Both the position numbers and the translations under genes were made by a program. A stretch of DNA of 64,000 bases, taken from NCBI RefSeq assembly GCF_000158095.2, contig NZ_CM011002.1, positions 1,069,228-1,133,227 on the forward strand, given 5' to 3'. Numbering within the stretch: the stretch's first letter is position 1; each line of letters begins with the position of its first letter. Below, in pieces: positions 1 to 9,851 of the stretch. Source of the DNA: Roseibium alexandrii DFL-11 (GTDB taxonomy: Bacteria; Pseudomonadota; Alphaproteobacteria; Rhizobiales; Stappiaceae). The notes beneath the pieces were generated by a model. It made no database searches. It was not told the DNA's origin and was given only the letters and a program-made list of their open reading frames with translations.

Positions 1-810
1 GAAATGGGCAAGTGTATTGCCGAAGTCACGCAGGCGCTGGACGACTACCGGTTCAACGATGCCTCTGGCGGGATCTACCGGTTCACCTGGAACACGTTTT
101 GCGACTGGTACCTTGAACTCGCCAAGCCGATCTTCAACGGGGACGACGAGGCGGCCAAGGCCGAAACACGCGCAACGGCTGCCTGGGCGATCGACGAGAT
201 TCTAAAGGTCCTGCATCCGTTCATGCCGTTCCTGACCGAAGAGCTTTGGGAACGTCTTGGCGACGAGGGCCAGAAAGCAGGTGAGCTGTTGATGCTGAGC
301 GCGTGGCCGAAGCCGCTTGTCAGCGATGAGTCGGCCGCCGGGGAAATCAACTGGCTGGTCGATTTGATCTCTGAAATCCGCTCGGTTCGTGCTGAAATGA
401 ACATTCCGGCCGGAGCCAAAGTCCAGCTGGTTGTTGTCGGCGCAAACGACGTATCAAGGAGCCGGATCGCGACTCATGAGCCTGCGATCCAGCGTCTGGC
501 GCGTGCCGAGCACATCTCGATGGCAGATGCGGCTCCTGCTGGATCTGCGCAGATCATTATCGGTGAAGCAACGATCTGCCTGCCTTTGGCCGGGGTGATC
601 GATCTTGCTGCTGAAAAGGCGCGCCTTTCCAAGGATGCCGGCAAGCTGGAGGCCGATATTTCGAAGATCGAAAAGAAGCTCTCCAACCCGAAGTTTGTCG
701 AAAAGGCTCCGGACGAAGTGGTTGCCGGCGAGCGGGAAAAGGTAAGCGAAGCCAAGGAAAAGCTGGATAAGATCAACATCGCCCTCAGCCGGCTTGCCGA
801 AATCGGCTAA
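1..810 (+). CDS. valS: Valine--tRNA ligase, C-terminal part (5' end outside window)
   Basis: The frame is open from base 1, so the 5' part lies outside the window; 269 codons remain. The enzyme charges tRNA-Val in the cytoplasm. What is left is the helical anticodon-binding domain (WNTFCDWYLELAKP near residue 30, LHPFMPFLTEELWERL near residue 70) and the C-terminal coiled-coil arm (about residues 200-269, Lys/Glu rich, with the LSNPKFVEKAP signature), which in bacterial ValRS contacts the tRNA. The HIGH and KMSKS catalytic motifs are not visible here. A strong hairpin follows the stop. Nothing suggests damage; identification is near certain. Confidence 0.97.
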   Translation, partial: EMGKCIAEVTQALDDYRFNDASGGIYRFTWNTFCDWYLELAKPIFNGDDEAAKAETRATAAWAIDEILKVLHPFMPFLTEELWERLGDEGQKAGELLMLSAWPKPLVSDESAAGEINWLVDLISEIRSVRAEMNIPAGAKVQLVVVGANDVSRSRIATHEPAIQRLARAEHISMADAAPAGSAQIIIGEATICLPLAGVIDLAAEKARLSKDAGKLEADISKIEKKLSNPKFVEKAPDEVVAGEREKVSEAKEKLDKINIALSRLAEIG

Positions 811-837
811 TTGAGGCCGTACAATCTGCTTGATAGA

Positions 838-871
838 CGGCCCGGATGCGCTTGTTGCCGCGTCCGGGCCG
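838..871 (+). terminator. Hairpin after valS, probable terminator
   Basis: Arms 838-850 and 859-871 pair over 13 bp with one G-U pair and an 8-base loop. The stem is very GC rich and begins 28 bases after the valS stop. Only a weak T run follows (CATTTCAA), so termination may be incomplete or factor-assisted. Confidence 0.6.
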
Positions 872-883
872 CATTTCAATGCC

Positions 884-958
884 AGTGGTTTGACACCAAC
901 ATTTGCGTCACCGTGCAACAAACTCATATTTGCAAATGTGGGTGTCTTAAAAACCACT
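884..958. repeat. Long imperfect palindrome A
   Basis: The left arm has AGTGGTTT (884-891), GACACC (892-897) and ACATTTGC (899-906). Their reverse complements follow in mirrored order on the right: GCAAATGT (932-939), GGTGTC (941-946) and AAACCACT (951-958). The unpaired centre is about 25 bases. Transcribed, it would form a long stem with small bulges. It lies between the valS terminator and the DUF2155 gene, directly before a second palindrome that shares the CTAGTGG end motif. It could be a mobile palindromic repeat remnant or a regulatory structure. Confidence 0.7.
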
Positions 959-974
959 AGCCAAGTCTATGTTT

Positions 975-1054
975 CTAGTGGATCTATTACATTCGACATT
1001 TGAAAAATGTGCCCATCCGCAAATGGGTTTCAAATGTCGAATTCGATCCACTAG
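975..1054. repeat. Long imperfect palindrome B
   Basis: CTAGTGGATC (975-984) pairs with GATCCACTAG (1045-1054). TTCGACATTTGAAA (992-1005) pairs perfectly with TTTCAAATGTCGAA (1028-1041), and CCCAT (1012-1016) with ATGGG (1023-1027). The result is an almost continuous 80-base hairpin ending 53 bases before the DUF2155 start. Palindrome A ends with the same CCACTAG motif, so the two elements are probably related or act as a pair. Confidence 0.75.
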
Positions 1055-1107
1055 CGCCCGGTCCCCAGGCAGGGATAGGATTGAAATTGCGAATCTGGTC
1101 GGAGCTG

Positions 1108-1665
1108 ATGCCCCACGTGTTTTTTGATGGTCGAACTGTTTTAAAGCCTGCCGCAATGGCATTCGGGCTCGGGATGCTTGCTTTTCAGCCGCAGACTGCG
1201 CTCGCGCAGGCGGAATCGGAAAAAATTGAAAACCCGGTGGCTGTATTCTCGGGGCTCGACAAGATCACGGGCCGGATCATCAACTTCGACGTCTATGTTG
1301 GCGAAACGGTTCAATTTGGCGCTCTTCAGGTGACGCCGCGGGTCTGTCACACCCGCCCGCAAACCGAGTCGCCGCTGACGACCGGATTTGTCCAGGTCGA
1401 TGAAATCACCTTGAACAACGAGGTCCGCCGGATCTTTTCCGGCTGGATGTATGCGGCAAGTCCGGGCCTTCATGCAGTTGAGCACCCGGTCTACGACATC
1501 TGGCTGACCGACTGCCGTCTAGCGTCCAAGGTACCGCCGCCGGAGGACTATGACGGTCCGCCGATCAAGGGTGTCGTTGCAGAAGGCGAAGATCCTCTGG
1601 CAGGTCCTGACGATGGGGTCGATACCGGACCCGGTATCCCCCGTGCCAAGCCGTTTCAGGGGTAA
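1108..1665 (+). CDS. Secreted DUF2155 family protein
   Basis: 185 aa. The ATG at 1108 is chosen because GGAG stands four bases before it and a signal peptide follows (hydrophobic stretch, then QTALAQA as the likely cleavage region); longer versions of the frame would begin inside palindrome B. The mature part matches the DUF2155 pattern of alphaproteobacteria: LDKITGRIINFDVYVGE, a conserved Cys in TPRVCHTRP and a second in WLTDCR, plus the FSGWMYAASPGLHAVEHP segment. Two cysteines in an exported protein suggest a disulfide. Role unknown; periplasmic location is inferred. It has its own promoter space and ends at a strong bidirectional terminator. Confidence 0.85.
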   Translation: MPHVFFDGRTVLKPAAMAFGLGMLAFQPQTALAQAESEKIENPVAVFSGLDKITGRIINFDVYVGETVQFGALQVTPRVCHTRPQTESPLTTGFVQVDEITLNNEVRRIFSGWMYAASPGLHAVEHPVYDIWLTDCRLASKVPPPEDYDGPPIKGVVAEGEDPLAGPDDGVDTGPGIPRAKPFQG

Positions 1666-1694
1666 ATCTCGAATTTGATTGGTATCGCAGCAAC

Positions 1695-1723
1695 AAAAAA
1701 CCCGCCGGATTGGCGGGTTTTTT
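1695..1723. terminator. Bidirectional rho-independent terminator
   Basis: CCCGCC (1701-1706) pairs with GGCGGG (1712-1717) across a five-base loop. Six A precede the stem and six T follow it, so it serves both the DUF2155 gene (plus) and the convergent hydrolase gene (minus). Confidence 0.9.
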
Positions 1724-1744
1724 ATTTTCTGATTGTCTCAGGAA

Positions 1745-2413
1745 TCAGTCGATGTCGACATAATCGGTGGGTGTCAGGCCGAGGCGGCCATCGACATAAT
1801 CCCCGCAATTGTCGATCAGCGTGTCCATGTCGTTTTCAAAGAAATGGTTCGCGCCCGGGATCGTCTGGTGATCGATGACGATGCCTTTCTGAGTTTTCAG
1901 CTTGTCGACCAACGTCTGAACGTCCTTTTGCGGAACCACCTTGTCCTGCTCGCCGTGAATGATCAGGCCGGAGGAAGGGCAGGGGGCCAGGAACGAGAAG
2001 TCGTGCAGGTTCGCCGGCGGGGCCACGGAAATGAAGCCTTCCACTTCCGGGCGACGCATCAAGAGCTGCATGCCGATCCAGGCGCCGAACGAGAATCCGG
2101 CAATCCAGCAAGCGCGGGCATCTGGATGAACGGTCTGGACCCAGTCGAGCGCGGCTGCTGCATCAGACAACTCGCCTTGTCCGTGATCGAATGTGCCTTG
2201 CGAACGGCCAACGCCGCGGAAATTGAAACGCAGAACCGCGAAACCGCGCCGGGCAAACATGTAATACATCTGATAAACAATCTGATTGTTCATCGTGCCC
2301 CCGAACTGGGGGTGAAGGTGCAGGACCAGAGCGATGGGAGCGTTGCGCTTTTTCGCGGGATGGAACCGGCCTTCCAGCCGGCCGGCGGGACCGTTGAAGA
2401 TCACCTCAGGCAT
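1745..2413 (-). CDS. Alpha/beta hydrolase, dienelactone-hydrolase-like
   Basis: 222 aa from the ATG at 2413. This start is chosen because the protein family begins close to MPEVIFNGPAGRLEGR; longer reading adds an unfamiliar arginine-rich stretch. It is a compact alpha/beta hydrolase of the kind seen in many alphaproteobacteria: oxyanion-side HLHPQFGGT, RFNFRGVGRSQG, nucleophile elbow GFSFGAWIG (Ser), acid in HGEQDKVVP and catalytic His in IPGANHFF. The full triad is present, so it should be an active serine hydrolase. The substrate cannot be told. Convergent with the DUF2155 gene and divergent from the suf operon. Confidence 0.88.
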   Translation of the reverse strand: MPEVIFNGPAGRLEGRFHPAKKRNAPIALVLHLHPQFGGTMNNQIVYQMYYMFARRGFAVLRFNFRGVGRSQGTFDHGQGELSDAAAALDWVQTVHPDARACWIAGFSFGAWIGMQLLMRRPEVEGFISVAPPANLHDFSFLAPCPSSGLIIHGEQDKVVPQKDVQTLVDKLKTQKGIVIDHQTIPGANHFFENDMDTLIDNCGDYVDGRLGLTPTDYVDID

Positions 2414-2531
2414 GAAGCGATTTATCCTTGTGTTTTGACGGCGGCCGAACGGCCGCCGGTGAATTCGGTTCTGTACGTGGTTTCCCGTAAGTCTAAACTT
2501 GACTCTCAAGCTCCAAGTTTTTAGAACCTTG

Positions 2532-2548
2532 TTTAGAATTATTCGAAA
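2532..2548. promoter_or_regulatory. Candidate ICE box (Irr operator) of the suf operon
   Basis: TTTAGAA (2532-2538), TTA, TTCGAAA (2542-2548) form a 7-3-7 inverted repeat with one mismatch. A further TTTAGAA half-site lies at 2520-2526. The pattern resembles the iron-control element bound by Irr in rhizobia (TTTAGAA-N3-TTCTAAA type). It sits 150 bases before sufS2, and suf operons are known Irr/RirA targets in this order. Assignment is by motif only; the hydrolase gene on the other side could equally be the target. Confidence 0.5.
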
Positions 2549-2700
2549 GTTCGTGCTGCCGCGGAAATGGCAACACTCGGTTCGACCGGTTGTCGCTGTT
2601 ATCGTCATCACGGCGGAAAATTTCAAGTTTTTCGAACAGATGCTTGAAAATTGTACGGATTTTTGAAGCTAAACGTATCCAGTCTCTCCGAAGAGGTGTC

Positions 2701-3870
2701 ATGTCCCGCCGCTCCGAACCGGTTTATCTCGATCACAACGCAGGTGCGCCCATGCGCCCTGACGTGCGTGATGCGATGATCACTGTGCTTCAGGACGCAG
2801 GAAATGCCTCTTCCGTTCATACCCACGGCCGGAAGGCACGGGGCAGGATTGAAGAAGCTCGCGAAGCGGTGGCCCGCCTGTGCGGTGCCAAGACCCGAGC
2901 GGTGACCTTTGTGTCTGGTGGCACGGAAGCCAACATGACCGCGCTGGCGCCTGCGTGGCAGGATCAGGGTACCCCCTTCTATCTCGACAAGTTGTTCCGC
3001 AGTGCGGTCGAACACCCGTCCGTTGTGACCGGCGGGCGTTTCCCGGCGATAGATCAAGCGGTTGTTCCAGTTGATTCGCACGGCGTGGTCGATCTTGGTG
3101 CGTTGGAAGACTTGATCAAGGACGCCGCGCCTAGCCTGATTTCGGTGATGGCTGCAAACAATGAGACTGGAGTCATCGAGCCGCTCTCAGATATTGCTGC
3201 TTTGGCTGCGAAATACAGTCACTTTTTTCATGTCGACGCGGTTCAGGCTGCTGGCCGGATGCCGATCGACATTGAGGCCTGGGGCGCGGACGTTATCACA
3301 CTGTCCGCGCACAAATTTGGTGGCCCTCAAGGCATGGGCGCTGTTGTGGTCCGGTCCACAGCCCGTGTTCCAGCCCCGCTTATGGTGGGCGGCGGGCAGG
3401 AAAACTGGCGCCGGGGCGGTACGGAAAACGTCTCGGCGATTGCCGGATTTGGCATCGCGGCGAAGGCGGTCCTTGAGGACGCGGCCGATACATCCCATTT
3501 CAGTGCTCTGAGGGAAAAACTCGAAGACGGCTTGCGGACAGTGTGCCCGGAGACGGTTATCTTCGGTGAGGGCACCGACCGCTTGGTCAATACTGTTTGT
3601 TTCGCCGTTCCCGGCATTGCAGCTGAAACCGCACTGATCGCTTTTGACTTGGAACGCGTATCTGTTTCATCGGGGTCTGCTTGCTCGTCCGGAAAAGTTT
3701 CCGTGTCGCATGTTCTGACCGCGATGGGTGTGGATGAAGACACGGCGCGGGGCGCACTCAGGATCAGCATGGGTTGGGACACGGGCACACAGGAAATCGA
3801 GCGTTTTCTTGAGGTCTGGCCGAAAATCGTCGACCGGCTGAACCCGGAAGCACGAAATAAGGCTGCGTGA
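2701..3870 (+). CDS. sufS2: Cysteine desulfurase, NifS/IscS-type, first gene of suf operon
   Basis: 389 aa. PLP enzyme that takes sulfur from cysteine and carries it as a persulfide for Fe-S assembly. Start ATG at 2701 follows AAGAGG; MSRRSEPVYLDHNAG is the family N-terminus. Visible are VSGGTEANMTAL, the PLP Lys205 in LSAHKFGGPQG and the mobile-loop Cys328 in SSGSACSSGK. The loop is of the class I (IscS/NifS) type, unlike the class II SufS farther down the same operon. The arrangement sufS2-B-C-D-S1-X-A is known from Agrobacterium. A candidate iron-responsive operator lies upstream. Confidence 0.93.
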   Translation: MSRRSEPVYLDHNAGAPMRPDVRDAMITVLQDAGNASSVHTHGRKARGRIEEAREAVARLCGAKTRAVTFVSGGTEANMTALAPAWQDQGTPFYLDKLFRSAVEHPSVVTGGRFPAIDQAVVPVDSHGVVDLGALEDLIKDAAPSLISVMAANNETGVIEPLSDIAALAAKYSHFFHVDAVQAAGRMPIDIEAWGADVITLSAHKFGGPQGMGAVVVRSTARVPAPLMVGGGQENWRRGGTENVSAIAGFGIAAKAVLEDAADTSHFSALREKLEDGLRTVCPETVIFGEGTDRLVNTVCFAVPGIAAETALIAFDLERVSVSSGSACSSGKVSVSHVLTAMGVDEDTARGALRISMGWDTGTQEIERFLEVWPKIVDRLNPEARNKAA

Positions 3871-3976
3871 GGCACGAAATCTGGCGGGCAACCGCCATCA
3901 CACCTTGGGCCGCGGTTCGCGGCACATGGACATGCAAAAGACGCGGACACGTCCGTCCGCATAATGGAGGCAAGCG

Positions 3977-5449
<1,473 letters not shown>

Positions 5450-5508
5450 GCCCGCCTGAAAAATTGGTTTGGGCGACGACTGCCCTTTGAATGACAAGGA
5501 CCATCTCA

Positions 5509-6264
5509 ATGCTTGAGATCAAAAACCTGCACGCCCGCATCGCGGAAGACGAGACAGAAATCCTGCGCGGCATCGACCTGACCGTCAACGCCGGTGAAGT
5601 TCACGCCATCATGGGCCCGAACGGCTCCGGCAAGTCCACGCTGTCCTACATCCTGGCTGGCAAGGACGACTATGAAGTCACCGAAGGCGAGATCCTGTTC
5701 AACGGTGAAAACATGCTCGACATGGAGCCGGACGAGCGGGCGGCGGCCGGCATGTTCCTGGCGTTCCAGTACCCGATCGAAATACCGGGTGTTGCGACCA
5801 TGGAATTCCTGAAGACAGCGATGAACGCGCAGCGGAAGGCGCGCGGCGAAGACACTCTGTCCATTCCGGACTTCATGAAGCGTGTCAAGGAAGCAGCGGC
5901 TCACCTGAACGTCTCCATGGACATGCTGAAGCGCCCGCTCAACGTTGGTTTTTCCGGCGGTGAGAAGAAGCGTGCTGAAATCCTTCAAATGTCTCTTCTG
6001 GAGCCGAAACTGTGCGTGCTCGACGAGACCGATTCCGGCCTCGACATTGATGCTCTGCGCATCGTCTCCGAAGGCGTCAACAAGCTGCGCGGTCCGGACC
6101 GGGCCATGGTCGTGATCACGCACTATCAGCGTCTGCTGGATCACATTGTCCCCGATGTTGTCCACGTCTTGTCCAAAGGCAAGATCGTGAAGACAGGCGA
6201 CAAGAACCTGGCGCTTGAACTGGAGAAAAACGGTTACGCTGACATCATCAACGCAGCCGCTTGA
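5509..6264 (+). CDS. sufC: Fe-S assembly ATPase SufC
   Basis: 251 aa. ABC-type ATPase that powers the SufBCD scaffold; it is soluble and not a transporter. The ATG at 5509 is preferred over 5491 because MLEIKNLHARI is the family start and AAGGA precedes it by nine bases. Motifs in order: Walker A GPNGSGKST, Q-loop AFQYPIEIPGV, signature GFSGGEKKRAEIL, Walker B LCVLDETDSGLDIDAL and the switch His in ITHYQRLL. The SGGEKKR signature and DETDSGLD are characteristic of SufC. It lies between sufB and sufD, 13 bases before the sufD start. Confidence 0.97.
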   Translation: MLEIKNLHARIAEDETEILRGIDLTVNAGEVHAIMGPNGSGKSTLSYILAGKDDYEVTEGEILFNGENMLDMEPDERAAAGMFLAFQYPIEIPGVATMEFLKTAMNAQRKARGEDTLSIPDFMKRVKEAAAHLNVSMDMLKRPLNVGFSGGEKKRAEILQMSLLEPKLCVLDETDSGLDIDALRIVSEGVNKLRGPDRAMVVITHYQRLLDHIVPDVVHVLSKGKIVKTGDKNLALELEKNGYADIINAAA

Positions 6265-6277
6265 TAGGAGCCGCGAC

Positions 6278-7597
6278 ATGAACGCAAATGCACCCATCAG
6301 GAACACCCAGGCCGAAAGTGACCTGATCGACCGATACGACGCGGCCAAGAGCGCACTTTCAGGCTCCGTTGCTGTATCAGCCCTCCGCGAATCCGCGCTT
6401 GGTCAGATCAAGAACAAGGGCCTGCCGCACCGCCGCGTTGAGGAGTACAAATACTCCGATCTGCGCGCCTTCATGAAGTCTGCTGCACCACTGGCAACCG
6501 CTGCTGACAGTGCCGCCGTCAAAGGCGTTCTGGAGGCCTCCGAGACTTTCGGAGATCTGGATCGTTTCAAGATCGTTGTGGCCAACGGCAGTTTTGTTGC
6601 AGAGCTGTCGGACATTGATGCACTTGCTGCAGAAGGTGTCACAGTCTCCAATCTCGCGGATGCACTGTCCGGTGACGAGGGCGCACAGCTGCTGAAGTCG
6701 CCTAAAACCGGACCGAATGACGGTTTGGTTGCGCTCAACACGGCCTTTGTTCAAGGCGGTGTGGTTGTCACCGTGAAGGACGGCGCGGAAGTCTCCAAAC
6801 CGCTTGAGCTGGTTCAGCTGGCAACTGCAACCGGAGCACAGGTGGTCCGCAACAAGATCACGGTTGGCAAGGGCGCCAAGCTGCGTGTTCTGGAGAGCTT
6901 TTCAGGCGACACCGGTGCCGGTGAGATCAACACCGTGTTTGACTATCACGTTGCAGACAATGCATCTGTTGCAGCAACTCGGTTGATTGCCGGAAAGACC
7001 GAAGCTGCGCGTCTTCTGACGACGATTGCAACGCTTGGAGCCGAGGCTGAGTTCAAGTCTCTCGGCTTCATCGCAGGGCCGCAATTCGTTCGGAACCAGC
7101 AGTTCATCAACTTCACAGGTGAGAATTCCGAGGCCAAGATCTACGGTGTTTCGATGGCGGGAGGTTCTGATCTTGCCGACCAGACACTGATCGTCGATCA
7201 CGCCGTACCGCATTGTAACAGCCGCGAGTTCTTTAAAACTGTGCTCGATGGCGAAGCACGGGGTGTCTATCAGGGCCGGATCAATGTGGCACCGCATGCC
7301 CAGAAGACCGACGGCGAAATGATGACCCAGGCGCTGCTTCTGTCTGAAACAGCGGAAATGGCGAACAAGCCGGAGCTGGAAATCTTCGCTGATGACGTTC
7401 TGTGTGCCCATGGTGCGACCAGCGGCCAAATCGATGAAGATCTTCTGTTCTACCTCCGTGCCCGCGGCATCCCGGAAGACGAAGCCAAGACACTTCTCGT
7501 TCTTGCCTTCCTCTCCGAAGCCATTGAAGAGTATGGCGAGGATGATGTGACGGAAGGTCTGGAACAGCGGGTCCGCGACTGGCTTGCCGGTCACTGA
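6278..7597 (+). CDS. sufD: Fe-S assembly protein SufD
   Basis: 439 aa. SufD pairs with SufB in the scaffold complex and is needed for iron entry. The ATG at 6278 has TAGGAG seven bases before it. The N-terminal helical part carries the KGLPHRRVEEYKYSDLR motif (about residues 47-63). The beta-helix core ends with GRINVAPHAQKTDGEMM, LEIFADDVLCAHGATSGQ (conserved Cys and His) and the C-terminal helix pair. The sequence is of ordinary length and intact. 105 bases separate it from the class II cysteine desulfurase downstream. Confidence 0.96.
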   Translation: MNANAPIRNTQAESDLIDRYDAAKSALSGSVAVSALRESALGQIKNKGLPHRRVEEYKYSDLRAFMKSAAPLATAADSAAVKGVLEASETFGDLDRFKIVVANGSFVAELSDIDALAAEGVTVSNLADALSGDEGAQLLKSPKTGPNDGLVALNTAFVQGGVVVTVKDGAEVSKPLELVQLATATGAQVVRNKITVGKGAKLRVLESFSGDTGAGEINTVFDYHVADNASVAATRLIAGKTEAARLLTTIATLGAEAEFKSLGFIAGPQFVRNQQFINFTGENSEAKIYGVSMAGGSDLADQTLIVDHAVPHCNSREFFKTVLDGEARGVYQGRINVAPHAQKTDGEMMTQALLLSETAEMANKPELEIFADDVLCAHGATSGQIDEDLLFYLRARGIPEDEAKTLLVLAFLSEAIEEYGEDDVTEGLEQRVRDWLAGH

Positions 7598-7702
7598 TGA
7601 TGTGGTTGCGCGGGTTGGGCAAATCCGCGCACACTCTTGTTTTCCGCCGGGTGATGAAGCATCTCTGCGGGAAAGGAAATTTGGAATAAGGAGCAGCGCC
7701 GC

Positions 7703-8959
7703 ATGACGGTCGCAACCGCACAAGAGACCATGATATCGACGGCATACGATGTTGAGGCGATCCGCAAGGATTTCCCGATCCTTGCGCGCGAGGTCTATGG
7801 AAAGCCGCTGGTTTATCTCGACAATGGCGCCTCGGCGCAAAAACCTCAGGCGGTGATCGATGCGGTGACCAAGGCGTATAGCCATGAATACGCCAACGTC
7901 CACCGGGGCCTGCATTACCTGTCCAATACGGCGACTGACAACTTCGAAGCGGCGCGGGAAAAGGTTCGCCGTTTCCTGAACGCTGGTTCTGTCGACAATA
8001 TTGTTTTCACCAAGTCGACCACCGAAGCGATCAATCTCGTTGCCTATGGGCTTGGCGGGAAATTCTTCGCAGAAGGCGATGAGATCGTTCTGTCGATCAT
8101 GGAGCACCACTCCAACATCGTGCCCTGGCACTTCCACCGGGAGCGGCACGGAGCAAAGCTGAAGTGGGTCTATGTCCGTGAGGATGGCTCGTTTGATCTG
8201 GACGCGTTCAAGGACGCGTTGACCGACCGGACCAAGCTTGTCGCGATCACGCATATGTCCAACGTCCTTGGAACCGTGGTTCCGGTCAAGGAGATCTGTG
8301 AAATCGCGCATGAGCGCGGCATTCAAGTCCTCGTGGACGGCAGTCAGGCAGCCGTGCATATGCCGGTCGATGTTCAGGACATTGGTTGCGACTACTACGT
8401 TTTCACAGGACACAAGGTGTACGGCCCGTCAGGCATTGGCGTGCTCTACGGCAAGCCGGAACGTCTGGAAGCGCTGCGTCCGTTCCAGGGCGGCGGCGAA
8501 ATGATCCTCGATGTGACCGAGGATGATGCGACCTACAACGCTCCGCCGCACCGGTTTGAGGCCGGCACTCCGCCGATCGTTCAGGCGATTGGTCTTGGTG
8601 CTGCGCTGGACTACATGGATTCCATTGGCCGCGAGAACATTGCGCGCCATGAGGAAGATCTGAAAATCTACGCACATGAAAAACTCCGCCAGATCAACTC
8701 GCTCCGGATTTTCGGCGATGCACCGGGGAAGGGGGCCATCATCTCATTTGAGATCGAGGGGGCCCACGCTCATGATGTCTCAACGATCATTGATCGGTCT
8801 GGCGTGGCGGTCCGTGCGGGCACACATTGCGCTCAGCCCCTCTTGGCAAAATATGGTGTAACCTCCACATGCCGGGCAAGTTTTGGAATGTACAATACGC
8901 GCGATGAAGTTGACGCGCTGTATGAAGCGCTCGTAAAGGCGCAGAGCTTCTTCGGGTAA
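7703..8959 (+). CDS. sufS: Cysteine desulfurase SufS, class II
   Basis: 418 aa. PLP-dependent enzyme feeding sulfur to SufBCD. AAGGAG at 7689-7694 precedes the ATG by eight bases. Family marks: the PLP Lys238 in FTGHKVYGPSGIGVLYG, LDNGASAQKP near residue 40, HHSNIVPWH around residue 135 and the active Cys376 in RAGTHCAQPL. This is the SufS type, with the cysteine in a short ordered loop; such enzymes usually need a SufE or SufU partner, and none is encoded in this operon. The operon therefore holds two desulfurases of different class. Confidence 0.96.
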   Translation: MTVATAQETMISTAYDVEAIRKDFPILAREVYGKPLVYLDNGASAQKPQAVIDAVTKAYSHEYANVHRGLHYLSNTATDNFEAAREKVRRFLNAGSVDNIVFTKSTTEAINLVAYGLGGKFFAEGDEIVLSIMEHHSNIVPWHFHRERHGAKLKWVYVREDGSFDLDAFKDALTDRTKLVAITHMSNVLGTVVPVKEICEIAHERGIQVLVDGSQAAVHMPVDVQDIGCDYYVFTGHKVYGPSGIGVLYGKPERLEALRPFQGGGEMILDVTEDDATYNAPPHRFEAGTPPIVQAIGLGAALDYMDSIGRENIARHEEDLKIYAHEKLRQINSLRIFGDAPGKGAIISFEIEGAHAHDVSTIIDRSGVAVRAGTHCAQPLLAKYGVTSTCRASFGMYNTRDEVDALYEALVKAQSFFG

Positions 8960-8971
8960 GGACCGACGGAC

Positions 8972-9367
8972 ATGGATAACGCAACCACGATCGACACGAA
9001 TGCAGCTGGTGAAGAGCTCCAGGCTGAGGTCAGCGCCCAAAGCGCGATCTCTCCGGCCGAACTCGACCGCCTGACGACGGACATCATCGGTGCTCTCAAA
9101 ACCGTCTACGATCCAGAAATTCCGTGTGACATCTATGAACTCGGCCTGATCTACAAGGTCGATATCGATGATGACCGGTCGATCAACATCGATATGACCC
9201 TCACAGCGCCCGGTTGCCCTGTGGCCGGTGAAATGCCGGGCTGGGTTGAGAACGCTGTTGCCTCGGTTGCCGGTGTTGGCCCGGTGGCTGTCGACATGGT
9301 CTTTGATCCGCCCTGGACGCCGGATCGCATGTCCGATGAGGCCAAGGTCGCACTCAACTGGTATTGA
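8972..9367 (+). CDS. sufT: SUF system DUF59 protein SufT (SufX)
   Basis: 131 aa. A small MIP18/DUF59 protein that helps Fe-S maturation in many bacteria. An acidic, poorly conserved N-terminus (about 25 residues) is followed by the domain core: LKTVYDPEIPCDIYELGLIY (residues about 43-62), the TAPGCPVAGEMP motif with its conserved Cys, and VFDPPWTPDRMSDEAK at the end. The gene starts 12 bases after sufS and is surely cotranscribed. A role as accessory scaffold or carrier is family knowledge; the exact target proteins are not known from sequence. Confidence 0.92.
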   Translation: MDNATTIDTNAAGEELQAEVSAQSAISPAELDRLTTDIIGALKTVYDPEIPCDIYELGLIYKVDIDDDRSINIDMTLTAPGCPVAGEMPGWVENAVASVAGVGPVAVDMVFDPPWTPDRMSDEAKVALNWY

Positions 9368-9439
9368 GTTCTTTCCTTTGTATCCTTAAGCTGAGTTCCT
9401 ATATCAGGTTAAACTCCTGAGACTGCTTGAGAGGACGTA

Positions 9440-9820
9440 ATGGCTTCTGCCTCAAAATTCCAGGTCATGACACTGACCGATGCCGCTGCCGAACGGGTCT
9501 GCGAGCTTGTCGATAACGCGGACAAGCCAGCATTGGGTTTGCGTGTCGGCATCAAAAAAGGCGGCTGCGCCGGCATGGAATACGCCATGGATCTCGTCGA
9601 AGAGGCGAGCCCCGGCGATGATGTGATCGAAGACAAAGGCGCAAAGATCTTTGTCGACCCGTCCGCAGTGCTGTTCCTGCTCGGAACGGAGATGGACTTT
9701 GAAGTGACCAAGTTCCGGTCCGGCTTCGTCTTCAAGAACCCGAATGAAGTGTCCGCCTGCGGCTGCGGCGAATCCGTGTCTCTTCAGGCAGCGGACCTCA
9801 GCGCACATGCGCGGAACTGA
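9440..9820 (+). CDS. sufA: A-type Fe-S carrier SufA
   Basis: 126 aa. A-type carrier that receives clusters from SufBCD and hands them to apoproteins. The three cluster-binding cysteines are present: Cys43 in KKGGCAGMEY, and Cys107 and Cys109 in SACGCGES. GAGAGG precedes the ATG. Last gene of the operon, 72 bases after sufT. The GGCAGMEY form (rather than GGCSGLQY) separates it from the ErpA-type carrier encoded at 18555-18896, so the window holds two A-type carriers. Confidence 0.93.
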   Translation: MASASKFQVMTLTDAAAERVCELVDNADKPALGLRVGIKKGGCAGMEYAMDLVEEASPGDDVIEDKGAKIFVDPSAVLFLLGTEMDFEVTKFRSGFVFKNPNEVSACGCGESVSLQAADLSAHARN

Positions 9821-9851
9821 TTGACCACACTCCAATATCTCAGGTGATAGC

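Noticed and set aside
1733..2524. 263-codon plus-strand frame opposite the alpha/beta hydrolase
   Set aside because: The minus strand has the complete catalytic triad; the plus frame has no recognisable features.
6902..8413. 503-codon open frame on the minus strand opposite sufD and sufS
   Set aside because: Fully antisense to two strongly conserved genes, with no family motifs; long antisense frames are common in GC-rich coding DNA.
9821..9851. TPP riboswitch in front of tenA
   Set aside because: Only 31 bases separate it from sufA; no THI-box sequence is present.
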